Positions 10,664-20,915 of a stretch of 64,000 nt of DNA are shown piece after piece. Under the pieces are notes generated by a model. That model was not told where the DNA came from. It worked only from the letters and a program-made list of their open reading frames with translations, and made no database searches. Position numbers and translations under genes: made by a program. Origin of the DNA: Viscum album (lineage: Eukaryota > Streptophyta > Magnoliopsida > Santalales > Viscaceae); NCBI GenBank assembly GCA_963277665.1, contig CAUJRU010000141.1, positions 434,001 to 498,000 of the forward strand. The letters run 5' to 3'. Within the stretch, counting starts at the first letter, position 1, and each line of letters opens with the position of its first letter.

Positions 10664-13418
10664 CTATAAGGCCCCAGTCTTAAACCTTACTTAATCTTGA
10701 GTTATTACAAGATTACACATTGAGGATCTTTTCGGGTTTAGAGTTTTAGAGAATTAGATCATAAAACTTGCATTACATTCCACCTATAAACAAAGTGGTT
10801 ACATAAAGATAGTATTCTTCATTCCCATCAAAGGAAACATATTTAAAATAAAACATGGATTCATTCTTGATACTTCCTTGACACTATCATCATATCATGT
10901 ACCTTTCCCTTGATCTGTGAAAACATTTCAAAAAACTTGGGATGAGCATAAAAAGCTCAGTATGAGTTATAAAAATACGGAAAGGAAACATGGGTACATA
11001 TGTACATAAGGATGAGATCATACATTACCCATAAAACATAAGCACTTTATCATACCTCATCAAATCATGAATAAATCATATAAATCATAAGACATAAAGG
11101 TAACTTGAGGCATTCATAACATTCTTACGTTGTGAGTAACCCTCTTGGTTACGTTTGGAATACCCATCACAGTATATTCCCTAAATCTCTTCGGAGAAAC
11201 CATAACGTTTCACTCCTTCACATTACCCAACGCATTGGAGAGCTATAACGGGCTCACCCTCCCTTAGTTTATCATGGAACCACCTGTCTTCATAATAATG
11301 CCCAAGAACCATAACATAATCATATCACATAAAACATGCATAAAGGAAAAATAAAATTTCCACATTTTAATCATGAGATATCAATACAACAAATTGATAT
11401 AAAAACATTATGAAAACCATTTTCAATACCAAAATAAAAGAAAAGTAAAACATGGTATTTATTTTTCTTTTAAAAGAAGGTATGGCTTGTAGAGGAAGCC
11501 GAAACTCAAATAACGGTCACGACGGCGGAGAAGTCGTTGTCGCCGCATACGTACGACAAAAACATTCCCTTTTGTCGTTTAGTAAACGCTTTGTATAAAA
11601 AAGATTACTTTTGAATAAATGTAAAAGTCAAAGTGGTTTATACACCGTATAAAAGAAAGTTGTGTATAAAATAAAATATGCCTCAACGAAAGGAGATTGA
11701 GACGAAGTCCCATACCTCGTATCCGACTTGACCCGACCGTTCTTTAATCTCCTAAATAATAAACTTGAGTTAATCTCTACTTTCTTATGAATCTTTTTCA
11801 AGTTCATTATTCCTTTTATACCATGTTATGAACATCATGTAATCAGTTAAGTTAATAATGTTCATTTTGTCGGTATTTGGTTCTTAAGTCAAAAATAGAC
11901 TTCTTACACTTACATGTTGTTAATTTGGTCATAGGTTCATTATATCCAGAATGATATTAATTATTTGGATAACATATATATCATATATATTCATCATATA
12001 CATGTATTTATAATATTACATCACATTTAGAGGTAAGAAATGAAATGCACCGTTCATGGAGACGGTAAACCGTACGTACGCATGAACGCTACTTCCATTT
12101 CTATTTCATATTTTCTGGAATGGAATCATAATGATATAAGAGTATATTATAATTCCATTATAATAACATATATAATATCATTAACTTTATCCTTTACACA
12201 TCCCACATATGGTATTAACGAATCAAATCACTTTCAGGGGGCGGTAGTCCGCACATCCTAAAATGAAGATATCGTGTTTACCCATAATGGAAACCATAAA
12301 GGTATGCCCAAAATGAAAAAAAACAGAAGCTTAAGGAAAACATAAACATATTATATATCATATATAAAAATAGTGACATCATAATGGCCACCTTTTAAGG
12401 TGTTAAATGAGTATTGAACAATCATCGTTTCGGGAGGCAGAATTTCGCCATCCACGGAAACCGTATGTTCTTTAACCATTTGATGTAGTTGTGTGAGAGT
12501 GTAGCTCAAATAAATCTTATAAAAACATCCTAGTATATTGAAGATACAGGTTTTGTTACAAAAGAAGTAAATAAAAAGAGTTTAGGGGGTTGGAGAAGCA
12601 AAATAAAACAAATGAACATGAGAGAATGAATTACCTTAAAAAGTGTAACTCCTTTTGATTTGAGCCTAAAGGCTTCCTTTGAAAGTATTATGCCCAAATT
12701 TAATCCTCTAGGATGAGTATAGGGATGTGGAGAGAGTAAATGGGATGGGGTTGGCCGAGCCAAAGGCTTGAGGAGTGTGTGAAATGAGGTAGAGGTGGGG
12801 GCCTTTTATAAGAGGAGAGGAGGGGCACTTTTGGAAAGTAAAGAAATATTACTTTATTTGAAAATGTTTTTCGGTTTTAAAAGGTCCCACATTGATATAA
12901 TTCGTGGATAAGGTGATAAGGCTTCGAAATCCACTCATCCAATAAGTTTTGGCCATGTGTAGTTCATAGATTTTACATTGTCTTTCCATTTTATTTAAAT
13001 CGTCAAATAATGATGTCATCGCTGCATCATTATTATGTCATAAATAATTTAATTTATTTAATTTCTAAAAATCATAAAAAAATAATATTATATAGGAAAT
13101 ATTTTTATCTTTCCAATGACTATTTATAATCAAATATCTGATCTTTATAACCCCATGTAAAAATTGTTTTCGTGAAACATCTCTTGTTTGTGTCATTTTT
13201 ACTTTAACATTTAATAAAAAGTTATTTATGTCATTTCCAAACCAAAGTGTCTCCATGGGGTCCCCAAGTTGACCCATGGCTTGTCTTGGTCGGCCATGAC
13301 ACAACCAATAAGGTTGGGACATGTGTCTAGGTCATTTCCTATTATTAAAGCATTATTTATACCTTAAACTACCCTAATTACCACTAATCGCGATTAAGAA
13401 CTTAATAAGTTACTATTC
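10664..13418 (-). repeat. Family A LTR, truncated, minus strand
   Basis: Starts at the exact A LTR 3' end (GGGGCCTTATA read on minus), with a few bases of the PBS spacer (CCAAC) still attached at 10660-10664. It runs 2,755 bp and stops at ...AGTTACTATTC, which lacks about the first 815 bp of the LTR. TATA, leader, micro-ORF and hairpin block are present. It shares its inner breakpoint, to within a few bases, with the scrap at 42684-42783. Confidence 0.9.
12804..12810 (-). promoter_or_regulatory. TATA box of truncated family A LTR
   Basis: TATAAAA on the minus strand in the same context as the other A LTRs. Confidence 0.7.
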
Positions 13419-14150
13419 TTCTTGTAAATGAATCTATTTTGATCATGATGATATTTATATGGTGGAAAACATGGTATTTTAAAATGTGTCGAATGGGGTA
13501 TCAACAATAATTGAAAAATGTATTTTTTTTCGGATATCTAAAAAAAAATATGTGTTTTGAATTAGAGAAAAACTATAGGTATTTTAAACATAATTGTATA
13601 AATCAACAAGTGAAGTAAGTTATAAATAGTATTTTAATGGTTATAAGATCCTAGTAGTTATAAAAGTGTTGTATTAAAAATATATGTATTTTTTTCAAAG
13701 AAAATAATTGTTATATTAAATATTATCATTTGTTTGCTTAAACTAAAATGGGATTTTGGATTTGAAAACTATGAGTTAAAAGTACTTATTATGTTTTATA
13801 CAAATTCCAAATTATAATGTACCGGTTATATATATATATTGCAAAGTAGAATAATTTTATCATTTATTAAACTGTTTTTTTTTAATACAACACGCAACCC
13901 AGGCCATCTCGCGCCCCCAAACGCAGCCATCCGATCTCGCGATGTCGGATCCCGACCGTCGTTTTTTTCCTTTCTCAGCCTTCACGTTGTCTTCAACCTC
14001 GCGTCGAGGTCCCACGAACCGGTACCTGGATTGCCCGAGATGCCTCCTTCACCACTGCTAGGTTGACCCTCGCACACCCCCACCTACCTAGGACGCCTTA
14101 GGCTCGACCGAACTCCTGGAACTAAACCTCTTAGGTGCACCAAAATCCTC

Positions 14151-14157
14151 TATATAA
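14151..14157 (+). promoter_or_regulatory. TATA box of family C LTR
   Basis: TATATAA followed about 100 bp later by a GTAAG donor. The surrounding 13,890-14,260 region is the most GC-rich of the window. Confidence 0.6.
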
Positions 14158-14840
14158 TCCCTCTCCTCACGGACCTCCTCCGGTACCCAAACTCCTCCCA
14201 ATCTCTCCAGCTGAACCAGTAGGCCTCTCTGAGTCCGAGTGTCCTCCACAGCAAGGTAAGGGTTCCATGCTTAAGCATTTTTTTTTCAGAACCTACCCAT
14301 GCTCCTCGTTACACTTTTATATACATGAAATGCATATATATGTATATACGGATTTCTCTTACATGTGCATAATTCTCACATTTTCCATTTTAAGAAAACA
14401 GGGGGCTCCTAAGGTGGTTTTTCCTTTGGGTATGCTAACATAGGGGATGCCCCCACCTCCTTATAATTTCAAAACCCCAATATACACACTTCTTATACTC
14501 GGTTATATGATATGTATATATATAATATGTATTTCCAGTATATGCACCGTGTATCTCATCTTTTGAAGACTTGGTGAGTGGCGTAGGAAATGGTATCACC
14601 GTTTTCTTTCTCTTCCTAAAAAGATTTAAGAATTTTCTGAGTTTTCTAATATATCCCTTTGGATAGTCTATGTACACATTTATATACATAATTTTTTTCA
14701 TATGTTTGGGTATACCCCCTTAACCTCTTTCAGTCTAAGGTATTCCAAGGAGGTTGTTTTTATTAATATTTATTTGAGTATTTATACAAGGGTAGTTATG
14801 AAGGGTTTTCATTTTAAGCAAAACCATTACACAACATAAA

Positions 14841-14870
14841 ACACACACATATATATATATATATGTATAT
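14841..14870. repeat. AC/AT simple repeat
   Basis: A short run of alternating AC then AT dinucleotides, with further AT-rich microsatellite patches nearby. No function is apparent. Confidence 0.8.
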
Positions 14871-16093
14871 ATTTTCGGATTCTTGAGTATACACTTATAT
14901 ATATAGGTAACCGTACAAAGTCTTTTTCTAATATTTCCATATAAATCAGTATTTTAAATTTGGAATTATACATTTGGAAATTGTCTTTTTTATTTAAAAT
15001 TCCTAACAGGTATGACCTTTACGTATGCCTTGTATATAGAACTATATATTTTTATGAATTGGAATGGAAATGTGTTTTGGTGTTTATAATTATCTTTGAG
15101 AAATATCATTTGATGCGAACTTGTTTTTTTTTTGGTTTAAGTACAATTATGTTATGGTTAAAAACAAAGATTTTACATGTTTATGTATTTACAGTTTCAT
15201 GAACATTTAAAACCCAATGAGGTATTGAATTTCAAACTGAATAAATGATAAGTAGTTAGAGGTATTAATATTTTTATTGTACCGTGTTTAATTTATGAGG
15301 AAACCGATATATATATAATGTGTGTATATATATCCTTATGAATGTATTTATAAGATTAATATCTGAAAACCCTAGTTTCAAGAAATGGTTATTAATATTT
15401 CTATGCATGTAGAATTTTAGTACTTGTCTATGCTGTTTTATATTTATGTGACTAAGGGTACTCCAATGAACTTGATTAAAGTCGCCCTTGAAATGATTTG
15501 TGTTTTTTTCAAAAGGATATTGCCTTGACTGTTTTAAACTTGCATTAAAAGGATATGGATTTAAGGGTTATGTTAATGTGTAGAAATCCTCTATTATTTT
15601 TATACCAAACTCGTTGCAATGAATTTTAGTGGGCATAGTGTAACATCAAATTCTATGACCAGAGAAGAATAATAATTAATGAAAGATATTATTTTTAAAG
15701 TGGTTTATTTCCAAGTGTTGGAATTTTAAAGATTGCAAGTGTTTATTATTTTTATACCAAGCATGCCGCGGTAATTCTTAGCGGATGGAGATTTGTTGCA
15801 AGTACTATGACCTGTGAAGTACAATATTTAATGCCAACTAGTTCTTTTCCATGCACTGGAATTTTAGAAACTCATCATTTAATAACCCTTGGGAGCAAGT
15901 CTCTCACATTCATCATTTTATGTTCTTAAATAATTGTTCTACACACATAGTATGCTTGCTTAACCATGCCTTCTTTTATTCCATATTTTCATGTTTATCT
16001 GTGATATCATGTATTTGTAAACCAGTTATGTAATTGTTACCTTATTAATATTATTCATGCATATGACTCAACATGAAGAGGAAATAAGAACTA

Positions 16094-16226
16094 ATTACCC
16101 AAAGTGGTATGGGACACCTTGGGTAATGAGAAATGAAAATGGTATTACCCAAAGTGGTATGGGACACCTTGGGTAATATGAAATGAAAATTTAATATTCA
16201 AAGTGGTATGGGACACCTTGAATATT
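16094..16226 (+). repeat. Three tandem stem-loops of about 50 bp with covarying arms
   Basis: The arms of copies 1 and 2 are ATTACCCAA (16094, 16144) and TTGGGTAAT (16119, 16169). In copy 3 both arms have changed together to AATATTCAA (16193-16201) and TTGAATATT (16218-16226). The loop AGTGGTATGGGACACC is identical in all three. Paired change on both arms is what selection or copying on a folded RNA or hairpin DNA would leave. Confidence 0.75.
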
Positions 16227-16289
16227 TGACCTTATCAACATGTGAGAAATGTATGGGACTACCCGGAATGAGGTCCGGTAAGAAGAAAA

Positions 16290-16349
16290 CCCTCCAGGTT
16301 GGGGACTGGTTAAAGTAAGCCCTCCGGGTTGGAGACCGGTAAAAGTAAG
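16290..16349 (+). repeat. 30-bp direct repeat, two copies
   Basis: CCCTCCAGGTTGGGGACTGG and its near copy 30 nt later, each followed by AAAGTAAG. A palindromic patch CGATGCATCG follows. Confidence 0.75.
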
Positions 16350-18043
16350 CTCCTCGATGCATCGATAGTTCTCGAGACAGTCAGATTGGGTTTTTACCCT
16401 TAGGTCATGGCACAAGGCCTTGACACAGAGATCATGAGTCCTTCAGCATACATTTCTTTGATTATGACCAACCTAGTGATTATTCCGATTAGAGGAATAA
16501 CCTTGGTTATAGAACCTTACCTATGAGTATCAGATTTAAAAAAAATATACAAGACATATGATATGGAAATGTTGATGCATGTCCAGTTTCTTCTCAGGAT
16601 TTTTATTACAAATGTTGCATTACATTTATCATGTCATGATGTTTTTTTTAGATAATGCGCTTGTGCGCGAATCTGATAATGTTTACCCCTTGTTGTTCAT
16701 GCACACCTTTCTTGTTTATGGACACTTTACTTCATGCAACCCATGCCTTTTTATTATTATGCTTATCTTGTTTACTAAGTGAGTTGACGCTAAGTGTTTT
16801 AGTGCATATGTATGAAGTACTTTAACTCTAATATATCAACCTTTGTTTAGTCTTGATTTTTTTCTTTTAAAACTTGATAAGTATGGAAAAGTATTTTTTT
16901 TTCAACGTAGTTTTCAAAATCTGTATTTAAGTATTTTCAAAAACCCCTTACTGAGTATTTCAATGCTCACCCTATGTTTTATGTTAAATTTTTACAGGTT
17001 GATAGAGCCTTTCCTAGACTTGGATGTTTGTTCCTAGCTCAGAAAGTAAAGAAGCAAAGTTGTTGTCTCTGATTCTCCAGGATCTAAACCATAAAGTTCC
17101 TCCTGATGGGTTATTATGTGTGACTTATTTGTTTCATTTGTGTGAAATAAATTGCACACCATAACCGAAGCACCGGCACCAGGCTACCGGGTTCGGGGCG
17201 TCATAGTGATGTAACATCCCAAGTAAGTAATGAATAATAGATATTTTTATCTATGTCTATTAATTATTAAGATAGTGTTATAGAGGCTTAAAATGAAAAT
17301 AAATACAATCTTATGCATGGAATACACTAAAATTCTTAAAAGATTGTTTTAGTGCCTTTTGATGGCAAACCATTTTGGAATCTATATTTTGACAATTTTA
17401 TAGACTATGTTTGTCAAAATAAACTTATTATTTATGTTTGGGACATAAAAATTTACTTTGTGTGAATTTTTGGTATTTTTCTGATAATGTTCATTTTTTA
17501 ACGAATAGTGAAAAATACTGCATTTTACATCAAAACTGCTTTTTAATCTAATTTATTTATATGATTAGATTATGTTTTGAATTGGTTTTTAAGTGAAATT
17601 AGAATATATTTTTACCATTTTATCCAATGGTGGTCATTGGAATCAATTTCACTTTGAAATTAGACTTAAACTAGTGTCAATCTTTTGATACTTATTGTTT
17701 TGTAAAAACACGCTATTTGCTCTGGCAGCGGGAATTAATTATTAAATTAATTAATGTGACTTATATGATTTTAATTTTGTAAAATAGACTTCATTTTTGA
17801 ATTCGGAATATCAAATATAGCTTAGGGTTAATTTTTGGTAATTTTCTGAAAAACTTCAATTTTTGATGAATAGTGAAACCACTAAGTGGTAATCAAGCAA
17901 ACTGATTTTTCAGTTAAATGAAAGTTTACCACTAATGTGTATTGAATTTTGAAAATCCGACATACATGGTTGTCATTAAGAAGTAAAATGTGGTTCAATG
18001 ATATTATAATAATTTTTTTTGTGAATAGTAACTTATTAAGTTC

Positions 18044-18057
18044 TTAATCGCGATTAA
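18044..18057. other. Perfect 14-bp palindrome near recurrent breakpoints
   Basis: TTAATCGCGATTAA, kept in A and (slightly shortened) in B LTRs. Two inverted A fragments in this window end about 20 bp from it. Confidence 0.7.
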
Positions 18058-18631
18058 TGGTGATTAGTGTAGTTTAAGGTATAAATAATGCTTTAATAAT
18101 ATGAAATGACCTAGACACATGTCCCAACCTTATTGGTTGTGTCATGGACGACCAAGATAAGCCATGGGTCAACTTGGGGACCCCATGGATCCACTTTTGT
18201 TGGGAAATGACATAAATAACTTTTTATTTAATGTAAAAGTAAAAATGACACAAACATAATATGTTTTACGAAAAAAAAATTTACATGGGGTTATAAAGAT
18301 CAGATATTTGATTATAAAGAGTAATTGGAAAGATAAAAAGATTTCCTACATCATAGTAGTTTTTTTATGATTTTTAGACATTAAATAAATTAATTTATTA
18401 ATGACATAATCATGATACAGAGATGACATCATTATTTGACGATTTAAATAAAATGGAAAGATAATGTAAAATCTATGAACTACACATGGCCAAAACCCCT
18501 TGGATGAGTGGATTTCGAACCCTTATCACCTTATCCACGAATTATATCAATGTGGGACCTTTTGAAACCGAAACAAATTTTCAAATAAAGTAATATTTCT
18601 TTACTTTCCAAAAGTGCCCCTCCTCTCCTCT

Positions 18632-18638
18632 TATAAAA
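18632..18638 (+). promoter_or_regulatory. TATA box of A LTR 1
   Basis: TATAAAA after a CT-rich stretch. Transcription would start roughly 30 bp downstream in the CACACACTCC region (inference). Confidence 0.75.
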
Positions 18639-18962
18639 GGCCCCCACCTCTACCTCATTTCACACACTCCTCAAGCCTTTGGCTCGGCCAAACCCTGCCC
18701 ATTTACTCTCTCCACATCCCTCTCCTAATCCTAGAGGATTCCCTTTGTGCATAATCATTTCAAAGGAAGCCTTTAGGCTCAAATCGAAAGGAGTTACACT
18801 TTTAATGGTAATTCATTCTCTCATGTTCATTTGTTTTATTTTGCTTCTCCAACCCCCTAAACTCTTTTTATTTACTTCTTTTGTAACAAAACCAGTATAT
18901 TAAATATACTAGGATGTTTTTATAAGATATATTTGAGCTACACACTCACACAACTACATCAA

Positions 18963-19067
18963 ATGGTTAAAGAACATACGGTTTCCATGGATGGCGAAAT
19001 TATGCCTCCCGAAACGATGATTGTTCAATACTCATTTAACACCTTCAAAGGTGGCCATTATTGTGTC
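18963..19067 (+). other. 35-codon sense micro-ORF segment conserved in A and B LTRs
   Basis: In most copies the peptide reads MVKEHTVSVDGEILPPETMI, followed by VQYSFNTFKGGHYDV. Copies start at 27196, 35419, 46456, 49832 and 56323 on plus, and in minus-strand LTRs near 4714, 12480 and 44350. Several differences between copies are silent (Ser, Gly, Leu, Pro, Thr, Val codons), but Val to Met, Leu to Met, Glu to Gly, Gly to Val and one stop (copy at 61218) also occur. After the segment the frame runs into AT-rich DNA. It could be a captured exon piece or a leader ORF. I do not recognise the protein. Confidence 0.3.
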
Positions 19068-20173
19068 ACTATTTTTATATATGATATATAATATGTTTAT
19101 GTTTTCCTTAAGCTTCTGTTTTTTTCATTTTGGGCATACCTTTATGATTTCCATTATGGGTAAACACGATATCTTCATTTTAGGAAATGCGGACTACCGC
19201 CCCCTGAAAGTGATTTGATTCGTTAATACCATATGTGGGATGTGTAAAGGATAAAGCTAATGATATTATATATGTTATTATACTGGAATTATAATATAAT
19301 CTTATATAATTATGATTCCATTCCAAAAAAAATACGAAATAGAAATGGAAGTAGCATTCATGCGTACGTACGGCTTACCGTCTCCATGAACGGTGCATTT
19401 CATTTCTTACCACTAAATGTGATGTAATATTATAAATACATGTATATGATGAATATATATGATGTATATGTTATCCAAATCATTAATATAATTCTGGATA
19501 TAATGAACCTTTGACCAAATTAACAACATGTAAGTGTAAGAAGTCTATTTTTGACTTAAGAACCAAATACCGACAAAATGAACATTATTAACTTAACTGA
19601 TTACATGATGTTCATAACATGGTATAAAAGGAATAATGAACTTGAAAAAGATTCATAATCAAGTATAGATTAACTCAAGTTTATTATTTAGGAGATTAAA
19701 GAACGGTCGGGTCAAGTCGGATACGAGGTATGTGACTTTGTCTCAATCTCCTTTCATTGAGGCATATTTTATTTTATACACAAATTTCTTTTATACGGTG
19801 TATAAACCCCTTTTACCTTTACGTTTATTCAAAAGGAATCTTTTTTATATGAAGCGTTTACTAAACGACAAAAGGGAATGTTTTTGTCGTACGTATGCGG
19901 CGACAACGACTTCTCCGCCGTCGTGACCATTATTTGAGTTTCGGCTTCCTCTACAAGCCATACATTTTTTTTAAAACGAAAAATAAATACCATGTTTTAC
20001 TTTGGTATTGAAAATGGTTTTCATAATGTTTTTATTATATCAATGTGTTGTATTGATATCTCGTGATTGAAATGTGGAAATGTTATGTTTCCTTTATGCA
20101 TGTTTTATGTGATATGATTATGTTATGGTTCTTGGGCATTATTATGAAGACGAGTGGTTCCGTGATAATCTAA

Positions 20174-20313
20174 GGGCGGGTGAGCCCGTTATAGCTCTCC
20201 AATGCATTGGGTAACGCGAAGGAGTGAAACGTTAAGGTTTCTACGAAGAGATTTTAGGGAATATACTGTGATGGGTATTCCAAACGTAACCAAGAGGGTT
20301 ACTCCCTACGTAA
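20174..20313 (+). other. Conserved hairpin-rich block near LTR end
   Basis: Ordered inverted repeats: GGGC-GGGTGA-GCCC, the palindrome CCAATGCATTGG (20199-20210), and nested ACGTAACC...GGTTAC...ACGT (20284-20311). The block is the best conserved part of A and B LTRs. Other copies: 2290-2440, 9410-9550 and 11125-11270 (minus), 28404-28543, 36634-36773, 52105-52245, 58595-58735, 59510-59650 (minus) and 63490-63630. It lies in the predicted intron, so only unspliced RNA would carry it. Confidence 0.6.
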
Positions 20314-20776
20314 GAATGTTATGAATGCCTCAAGTTACCTTTATGTATTATGATTTCTATGATTTATTCATGATTTTATGAGGTATGTTAAAGTGCCTAT
20401 GTTTTATGGGTAAATTATGATTTCATTCTTATGTATATCTGAACTCATGTTTCCTTTCCATGTTTTTTTTATAACCCATACTGAGTTTTTATGCTCATCC
20501 CAAGTTTTTGAAATGTTTTTCACAGGTCAAGGGAAGGTACATGATAAGATGATAGAGTCAAGGATGTGTCAAGAAATAATCCATATTTTATTTTAAATGT
20601 GTTTCCATTGATGGGAATGAAGAATACTATCTTTATGTAACCACTTTGTTTATATGTGGAATGTAGTGCAAGTTTTATGATCTAATTCTCTAAAACTCTA
20701 AACCTGAAAAGATCCTCAACGTGTAATCTTGTAATAACTCAAGATTAAGTATGGTTTAAGGCTGGGGCCTTATAGT

Positions 20777-20788
20777 TGGTATCAAATG
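20777..20788 (+). other. Primer binding site of A internal 1, decayed
   Basis: TGGTATCAAATG; the last bases differ from TGGTATCAGAGG in the other copies. Confidence 0.8.
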
Positions 20789-20915
20789 AAGGTTTAGATA
20801 ACTTTAGGAGTTAGAATTCTATTAAATGATTATCCAAAAATATTTTTTTTCTTTTAGAAATGATATAGCATTTAAAGATTACCATGTTGCTTCATCTAAG
20901 ACATGTTTGTTCAGA

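Larger units (their letters stand above)
14256..16997 (+). other. Predicted intron inside family C LTR
   Basis: Donor AG|GTAAGG and acceptor TTTTTACAG|G bracket 2,742 nt, at positions equivalent to the predicted introns in A and B LTRs. Motif-based inference. Confidence 0.4.
13419..17209 (+). repeat. Family C LTR piece (3.8 kb)
   Basis: This stretch is unlike A and B in most of its sequence but has the same plan: an AT-rich upstream part, a TATA box (14151-14157), a GC-rich leader, a predicted donor CAAG|GTAAGG (14256), a long AT-rich stretch, hairpin repeats (16094-16226), a 30-bp repeat, a predicted acceptor TTTTTACAG|GTTG (16997) and an end GGTTCGGGGCGTCATA that resembles the ends of plant gypsy LTRs. 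No convincing protein is encoded. The left end is cut by the junction with the A fragment; the right end abuts the family A array with only GTGA between. A solo or truncated LTR is the best reading. Confidence 0.55.
18808..20525 (+). other. Predicted intron inside A LTR 1
   Basis: The donor is G|GTAATT with a weakened upstream exon base (ATG instead of AAG), and the acceptor TTTTTCACAG|GTCAAGGG. It is 1,718 nt. The equivalent intervals are 27041-28753 and 35264-36984. Confidence 0.4.
17210..20774 (+). repeat. Family A LTR 1 (5' LTR of the array)
   Basis: Starts TGTAACATCCCAAGTAAG and ends GGGGCCTTATA. It contains a palindrome TTAATCGCGATTAA (18044-18057), a TATA box (18632-18638), a predicted donor (18808), the micro-ORF (ATG 18963), a GTACGTAC block (about 19365), a family-A-specific segment (about 19730-20060), the hairpin block (20174-20313) and a predicted acceptor (20525). 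The antisense frame seen in other copies is broken here by a T-run change. The left flank is GTGA, joined to LTR C. Confidence 0.92.

Noticed and set aside
13839..14443. Open frames in the GC-rich leader of LTR C
   Set aside because: Low-complexity proline/serine-rich translation of promoter and leader DNA, no homology recognised, and the second crosses the predicted donor.
18679..18903. A repeated 74-77 codon frame starting ARPNPAHLLSPHPS in every A and B LTR leader
   Set aside because: It opens with TTG rather than ATG and runs across the predicted splice donor. Its repetition is explained by LTR copying. Not called as a gene.
20826..20915. Upstream in-frame ATG extension of Gag in copy 1
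   Set aside because: The extension is not kept in copies 2 and 3, whereas ATG at 20916 has equivalents at 29141 and 37376.
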